Assembly (NCBI GenBank): GCA_000998805.1
Contig: LCFC01000005.1
Span: 1-47,602 of the forward strand
Direction of reading: 5' to 3'
DNA: 47,602 nt
Origin: Parcubacteria group bacterium GW2011_GWA2_43_11
GTDB lineage: Bacteria; Patescibacteriota; Minisyncoccia; Phycocordibacterales; UBA12088
Position 1 is the stretch's first letter, and each line of letters begins with the position of its first letter. Below are positions 43,405 through 47,602 of this stretch, in pieces. The notes below the pieces were generated by a model, which saw only the letters and a program-made list of their open reading frames with translations, did no database searches and was not told the DNA's origin. The position numbers and the translations under genes are program-made.

Positions 43405-44247
43405 ATGAAAAACCCAGTAGTTATAGGAGGAATTACTCTCTTGGTGCTCGGATTGATTCTAGTTGGTGTGCGTATGTTGCCAGAAAAATCATCTGAAACT
43501 AGTGAGGATACCAAAACAACAAGTGTGGATGACGTTGCACAGGCTATTACAATAACCCCCATAGAACACGCAACGGCAGTTATTAATATTGCGGACAAGG
43601 TCATATACGTTGACCCTGTAGGAGGAGGTATTGCATTTTCCGGCAAGCCAACAGCAGATATTATTTTGATTACTGACATCCATGGAGATCACTTCAATAC
43701 ATCAACATTGAATGCTGTTGTTGGGGATACGACCATCATTGTTGCGCCTGCTCAAGTTGCAGCTCAACTTCCGATTTCACTTAAAGATAAAACAATCACA
43801 CTTACAAACGGAGAAAAAACTGAACAGAAAGGTGTCACGATTGAGGCAATTCCTATGTACAACATCCCTGAACGCTCTGACGAGGCTCATACGAAGGGGA
43901 GAGGAAATGGCTATGTTCTGGAAAAAGACGGTGCACGTGTGTATGTGGCAGGTGATACTGAAGGTACGCCAGAAATGCATGCACTTAAAAATATACATGT
44001 TGCACTTATTCCCATGAATTTGCCATACACTATGTCAGTGGAAGATGCGGCGGAGGCAGTCTTGGCCTTTGCACCCGCAATGGTGTATCCCTACCACTAT
44101 CGAGGTAGTGCTGGACTGAGTGATGTTGAAAAGTTTAAAAACCTCATAAATCAAGGTAATCAAAACATTGAGGTAGTACTCCTTGATTGGTATCCTGCGG
44201 AACCTTCATCATCTCCCGATACTGCAACAAGGGTGCGTGTTGATTAG
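43405..44247 (+). CDS. Membrane-anchored MBL-fold metal-dependent hydrolase-like protein
   Basis: The product has 280 residues. A single N-terminal helix (about 5-25) likely exports or anchors it. The metallo-beta-lactamase fold is clear from VIYVDPVGG, ILITDIHGDHFN, VYVAGDTEGTPEM and MVYPYHYRG. The usual HxHxDH reads DxHxDH, so one metal ligand is an aspartate; related sequences with this form are common. The substrate is unknown. It is preceded by the heptamer element and a TATACT box 7 bases before the ATG. Confidence 0.87.
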   Translation: MKNPVVIGGITLLVLGLILVGVRMLPEKSSETSEDTKTTSVDDVAQAITITPIEHATAVINIADKVIYVDPVGGGIAFSGKPTADIILITDIHGDHFNTSTLNAVVGDTTIIVAPAQVAAQLPISLKDKTITLTNGEKTEQKGVTIEAIPMYNIPERSDEAHTKGRGNGYVLEKDGARVYVAGDTEGTPEMHALKNIHVALIPMNLPYTMSVEDAAEAVLAFAPAMVYPYHYRGSAGLSDVEKFKNLINQGNQNIEVVLLDWYPAEPSSSPDTATRVRVD

Positions 44248-44357
44248 ATGCTTCATAATTTACAAAAAAAATATATACTTGACTTATTATTATAAGAATG
44301 ATTTAACTTGTAGGGACTTACGAACCTTATCTGTTGAATAAAACATAAGGAGATACC

Positions 44358-45404
44358 ATGTTAGAAAATGAGATTATCGAATTAAACAAGGGGAGGAGTG
44401 CTGTGTATTGCTCTCAAGCAGCTCAAGATGAACGAGCAAGGTACGTAGCGAATCACCCAACGAACATCTTGGTTTTCAAATGTATGGATGGAAGAATTAA
44501 CCTTCCTTTCATCACCGGTGTTCCTATAGGTGTATTTCGCCCGTTCCGCCATGTTGGGGGCAAGTTTACACTTCTTGGAGACCCTTACCTTAATCACCTC
44601 GTTCGTGAAGAAAATGAGGAGGCAATGCGACAAGGCAGACCGACCTTGTCACTCTGTACATACCACTTTTCAAAAGGCGACAAACATCGCGGATGTGCAG
44701 GACACAAATATGATACTGCGTCTGCTCGCAGTGGTGCCATAGCACTCAAGAAGGAGTTTGATGTTGTGTTTGGTACACACAACATCGAAATGGGGGCTAT
44801 ACTTCTTGGTATAGAGACTGATGAAGATTCAATCGTCTTTACAAACGAAGCAGGTGAAACTTTCTCTATTGCTGAAAACACTGAGGTAGCAGATGCTACT
44901 GCAATACGTGTTAAGCTTTCTCGTATCTACCCGGACATTTCAGAACAGATGCTCAATGATCTTCTACCACTTGCATATGGAGATCGTGCTCACGTACGCA
45001 CACTCAAACTTGCTGGTGCCAGACCTCATTCTGAGCTTGTACATGGAGAAGACATTATTTGTGTAGGGCGTGGTTTTGATTGGCTACACCTACCTAACCG
45101 TGCGCTCATAATTGGCCCTTACAAATACTACGACCACACGTGGAAAGATGCGATAGCAATTGCGGGCAACATCGTTCGAGGCAACTTTGAGAGCAATCCT
45201 AACTTAAAAAAAGGGGGAGCACTTCTTATTATTTCAGCACCATATCGAAACCTTGAGGAAAAAGGAATTGCAATGACGCAGTCAGATTCCTATTCCAAAG
45301 TTGCACAAGATGCACTTGGAGAAAATATCAAAAATCTCAATATGAAAATTCTTGTCGGCGTTACCGACATGACAACGATGAAGTTCCACCAACTTAAAAT
45401 CTAG
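44358..45404 (+). CDS. Divergent beta-carbonic-anhydrase-like protein
   Basis: The product has 348 residues. VFKCMDGRINLP (C42, D44, R46) and DKHRGCAGH (H110, C113) reproduce the Cys-Asp-Arg and His-x-x-Cys zinc motifs of beta-carbonic anhydrases, with the right order and rough spacing. The sequence differs strongly elsewhere and is longer, with a C-terminal half (GRGFDWLHLPNRALIIGPY) I do not recognise. Carbon dioxide hydration is possible but unproved. An AAGGAGAT site precedes the ATG and a terminator follows. Confidence 0.65.
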   Translation: MLENEIIELNKGRSAVYCSQAAQDERARYVANHPTNILVFKCMDGRINLPFITGVPIGVFRPFRHVGGKFTLLGDPYLNHLVREENEEAMRQGRPTLSLCTYHFSKGDKHRGCAGHKYDTASARSGAIALKKEFDVVFGTHNIEMGAILLGIETDEDSIVFTNEAGETFSIAENTEVADATAIRVKLSRIYPDISEQMLNDLLPLAYGDRAHVRTLKLAGARPHSELVHGEDIICVGRGFDWLHLPNRALIIGPYKYYDHTWKDAIAIAGNIVRGNFESNPNLKKGGALLIISAPYRNLEEKGIAMTQSDSYSKVAQDALGENIKNLNMKILVGVTDMTTMKFHQLKI

Positions 45405-45428
45405 CGATTACTTTTTTCAATTCAACAA

Positions 45429-45458
45429 AAAGACCCGGGGTTCGCTTCGGGTCTTTGT
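45429..45458 (+). terminator. Intrinsic terminator of the carbonic-anhydrase-like gene
   Basis: AAAGACCCG (45429-45437) pairs with CGGGTCTTT (45448-45456), followed by GTATTTT. Confidence 0.75.
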
Positions 45459-45558
45459 ATTTTCCTACACTAAATGGGAATACAAGCGATAGTAGGTCTG
45501 TTTCTTCATGAAAAATTCTTGAATGTCATTGAGAGAAGAGTATTCTTACCTGTAACCA

Positions 45559-46827
45559 ATGAACGCAAAAAACGCAAACGACGAAGATAACAAAGTATGG
45601 GACGTAATTGTCATAGGTGGTGGTCCTGCAGGTATGATGACTGCTGGTAGAGCAGGAGAACGAGGACATTCAGTACTGCTACTTGAAAAAAATCCAATCT
45701 TTGGAAAGAAACTACTTCTAACCGGTGGTGGCAGATGTAACATTACCAACAACAAAACAAATGTCCGGGAAATGGTTCTTAAATACAAAACTGGAAGTAA
45801 ATTTTTATACTCCACATTTGCACAACACGGTGTCACTGACTCAATGAAATTTTTTGCTTCGAAAGGTATTGCACTTAAAGAAGAAAATGAAGGGAGATTA
45901 TTTCCTGTTTCTAATTCTGCAAAAACAGTTCGCGATGCGCTCGTTACCTATATGGAACACAGCAAAGTCACAGTGCGTACAAGATGCACCGTGACAGCGA
46001 TTACTAAAGATGAAAAAAGTGGTTTGTTTTATATTACTCTACTAAACACAAAGCGTGTTTGCGCAAAAAAATGCGTTGTTGCTTCAGGTGGCGTATCCCA
46101 CCCAGAAACAGGGTCAACCGGAGAATGTTTTACATGGCTTTCAACACTCGGACATGAAGTGCAAAAAAATAACTACGCACTTGTGCCTATTTCACTCAAG
46201 GATACATGGGTAAAAAAACTTGCAGGAATTGCACTACCAGAATGCAAACTTACTCTCTACTGTGATGAGAAAAAGCAGTGTGTACAGTCTGGAAAAGTAC
46301 TTTTTACTCATGTTGGCCTGAGTGGTCCTCTGGTCCTTAACTTAAGTAAAACAATAGGAACACTACTCTCTCAGGGCACGGTCACGCTCAAACTTGATGT
46401 ACTTCCGACACACGAAATTGGCGAATTGCGAAAAACTTTCCAAACTCTACTTGCGCAAGAATCCAATAAAAAAATAAAAAATGTCTTGGGAATATTTATC
46501 CCCTCAGGCATGGTGGGGCCTCTACTAGAAATAACAGGTGTCGACGGAGAAACACCAAATCACTCACTTCGTGCGCACGATAGAGTAAAAATTGTAACAT
46601 GCATGAAAGCCTTAACCTGTACGGTTAACCGTTTACTTGGCGCTGAGAAAGCGGTCATATCTTCAGGAGGAATTTTGCCTACTGAAGTAAACTTCAAAAC
46701 AATGGAATCTCGCCTTGTACAAGGTCTATATATTGTGGGTGATGTGCTCAATATTGACAGGCCTTCAGGTGGCTACAGTCTACAGCTCTGCTGGAGTACT
46801 GGGTATGTAGCTGGCTCTCACATCTAA
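45559..46827 (+). CDS. HI0933/YhiN-family FAD-dependent oxidoreductase
   Basis: The product has 422 residues. The FAD dinucleotide-binding loop is VIVIGGGPAGMMTAGRAGERG, followed by LLTGGGRCNITN, ASGGVSHPETGSTG, LFTHVGLSGPLVL, and C-terminal SSGGILPTEVNFKTMES plus GLYIVGDVLNIDRPSGGYSLQ. This matches the HI0933 family (aminoacetone oxidase-like flavoproteins), whose cellular role is poorly known. The gene is followed by inverted-repeat element B. Confidence 0.93.
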   Translation: MNAKNANDEDNKVWDVIVIGGGPAGMMTAGRAGERGHSVLLLEKNPIFGKKLLLTGGGRCNITNNKTNVREMVLKYKTGSKFLYSTFAQHGVTDSMKFFASKGIALKEENEGRLFPVSNSAKTVRDALVTYMEHSKVTVRTRCTVTAITKDEKSGLFYITLLNTKRVCAKKCVVASGGVSHPETGSTGECFTWLSTLGHEVQKNNYALVPISLKDTWVKKLAGIALPECKLTLYCDEKKQCVQSGKVLFTHVGLSGPLVLNLSKTIGTLLSQGTVTLKLDVLPTHEIGELRKTFQTLLAQESNKKIKNVLGIFIPSGMVGPLLEITGVDGETPNHSLRAHDRVKIVTCMKALTCTVNRLLGAEKAVISSGGILPTEVNFKTMESRLVQGLYIVGDVLNIDRPSGGYSLQLCWSTGYVAGSHI

Positions 46828-47424
46828 ACTAGGACCTACGCAAACGGATACACCACAAGGGCACCACAGGAGTACTTCATTTTTCTAATTCGTTCCTCAT
46901 AAGAAAAATTGGTCGCATTCCTGTTTTCATAATCGCTGCGCTCCTTGAAAACAATGGCTCATTTCTTTGTTACGCTACACAAAATAATTCTCATCGTACT
47001 GCCTATACGCCTCGTATTATTTTGTTTGCACGCCGATGAAGTGCGACCAATTTTTGTTAGCCGAAGGCGTACACGACATTGTTTTCTTGCGACCAAAGGG
47101 AGCTAGAAAACAAGAAGTACTCTTGTGGTGAAAATGAAGTACTCTTGTGGTGTATCCGTTTTCGCAAGTCCTAATCGCACGCAAGTACCAAGTATGTATT
47201 TACGGCGCCAGAAAACATGGTGTTAATTTTTTTGTTACACAAAATATTTAATACTTCACATAAGTTTCATTGTATTTCCCTATACTCTTAGAAAACGAGT
47301 AGTTGTATTGCGTAATCTAAAGCTATATAGAAATACTCATTTTTAGAACAAGTACATGTAGAGAAAAAGTGCCAAGCACACTTTCTATATATATAACCAA
47401 ACATTATTTACTAACAAAACAGTT
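46828..47424. other. Long non-coding region dominated by element B
   Basis: No gene longer than a few dozen codons is supported. The left 344 bases are the nested repeat element B. The rest (47174-47424) is AT-rich, with no Shine-Dalgarno site before the next ATG at 47425. Confidence 0.5.
46830..47173. repeat. Nested inverted-repeat element B
   Basis: The outer ends pair over about 30 bp with three mismatches (TAGGAC...AAACGGATACACCACAAG at 46830-46859 against 47144-47173). The 14-bp arms AAAAATTGGTCGCA (46904-46917) and 47042-47055 are exact, as are ACAAAATAAT (46979-46988) and ATTATTTTGT (47016-47025). Side hairpins include GTTTTCA/TGAAAAC and TTGTTTTCT/AGAAAACAA. A direct repeat GAAGTACTCTTGTGGTG occurs twice near the right end (about 47115-47151). 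The termini resemble those of element A at 38777-38902. Confidence 0.8.
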
Positions 47425-47602
47425 ATGAAAAAGATAAGAAACAAACATGTGGCAACGTCATGGTCTAGTCAAACAGAACATGAACCTGAAAATATATACT
47501 TTGGAGAACAAACAACTTCTCTCGTAACCAAGGAAAGGGGGATGCGTATAGCACTTGAAACCGTTGCAGTGGTTGGACTTGGGTATGTCGGCTTGCCATT
47601 GG
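47425..47602 (+). CDS. Nucleotide-sugar dehydrogenase, 5' part (partial)
   Basis: The frame starts at ATG 47425 and runs off the window after 59 residues. VAVVGLGYVGLPL at the end is the NAD-binding start of the UDP-glucose/GDP-mannose dehydrogenase family, which oxidises sugar nucleotides to uronic acids for surface polysaccharides. The preceding 40 residues are polar and unusual for the family. An alternative start is the ATG near 47541 behind AAAGGGGG, which would begin only a few residues before the fold. Confidence 0.8.
   Translation, partial: MKKIRNKHVATSWSSQTEHEPENIYFGEQTTSLVTKERGMRIALETVAVVGLGYVGLPL

Noticed and set aside
46830-47173. Integron attC site or CRISPR-like repeat
   Set aside because: The inverted ends lack the conserved attC core sites, no integrase is present, and the repeats are nested inverted rather than evenly spaced direct repeats.

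Overview
The window reads as a chromosomal segment of a Candidate Phyla Radiation (Patescibacteria, most likely Parcubacteria-like) bacterium. This is inferred from compact housekeeping genes (short DnaX, short DprA), a membrane-tethered Clp-like ATPase, an FtsQ-like POTRA protein behind serS, many small secreted or membrane proteins of no known family, and AT-rich intergenic DNA. TGA is a normal stop (for example serS, ftsQ-like, lysS), so the UGA-to-glycine code of Gracilibacteria/SR1 does not apply. Only one tRNA was found (tRNA-Gln, anticodon TTG). No rRNA, integrase, transposase, CRISPR array or prophage module is visible.

Layout. 1-1.9 kb: two secreted proteins ending in the same FN3-derived tail, one carrying a beta-lactamase-like serine hydrolase. 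2-11.9 kb: core block with dprA, serS, ftsQ-like, small membrane protein, Clp-like ATPase, dus, dnaX and two tandem histidine phosphatases. 11.9-16.9 kb: accessory enzymes around tRNA-Gln (HTH/LAGLIDADG-like protein, GIY-YIG protein, APH-type kinase, VOC protein, peptidase E, Nudix, methyltransferase). 17-22.3 kb: genes with strong Shine-Dalgarno sites and intrinsic terminators (secreted peptide, small membrane protein, ABC exporter, two small orphan proteins, divergent PurM relative), with a candidate structured RNA of about 197 nt. 22.4-32.1 kb: membrane proteins, YjbQ, a trypsin-like protease, a second orphan terminator unit, an FN3 protein, a low-complexity secreted protein, RibD-C, a Cys/Gly-rich mini-protein, glmS and a DUF2238 protein. 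32.3-41 kb: a giant alpha-2-macroglobulin convergent with a PbpC-type penicillin-binding protein. 41-47.6 kb: Nudix, lysS, MBL-fold protein, a beta-carbonic-anhydrase-like protein, an HI0933-type flavoprotein and the start of a nucleotide-sugar dehydrogenase.

Two expression styles coexist. Several genes (dnaX, A2M, lysS, MBL, kinase, PBP) have a TATACT/TATAAT box 6-7 nt before the ATG and no Shine-Dalgarno site, which predicts leaderless mRNAs. Others, mainly at 17-22 kb, 26.3 kb, 28.3 kb and 44.4 kb, have AGGAGG-type sites and hairpin-plus-T terminators.

The most unusual non-coding content is: the promoter-RNA-terminator unit at 17.35-17.58 kb; a family of ACTAGTAT palindromes at gene ends; 7-bp periodic GTTNAAN repeats; and two nested inverted-repeat elements (38.8 and 46.8-47.2 kb) that share terminal sequences.
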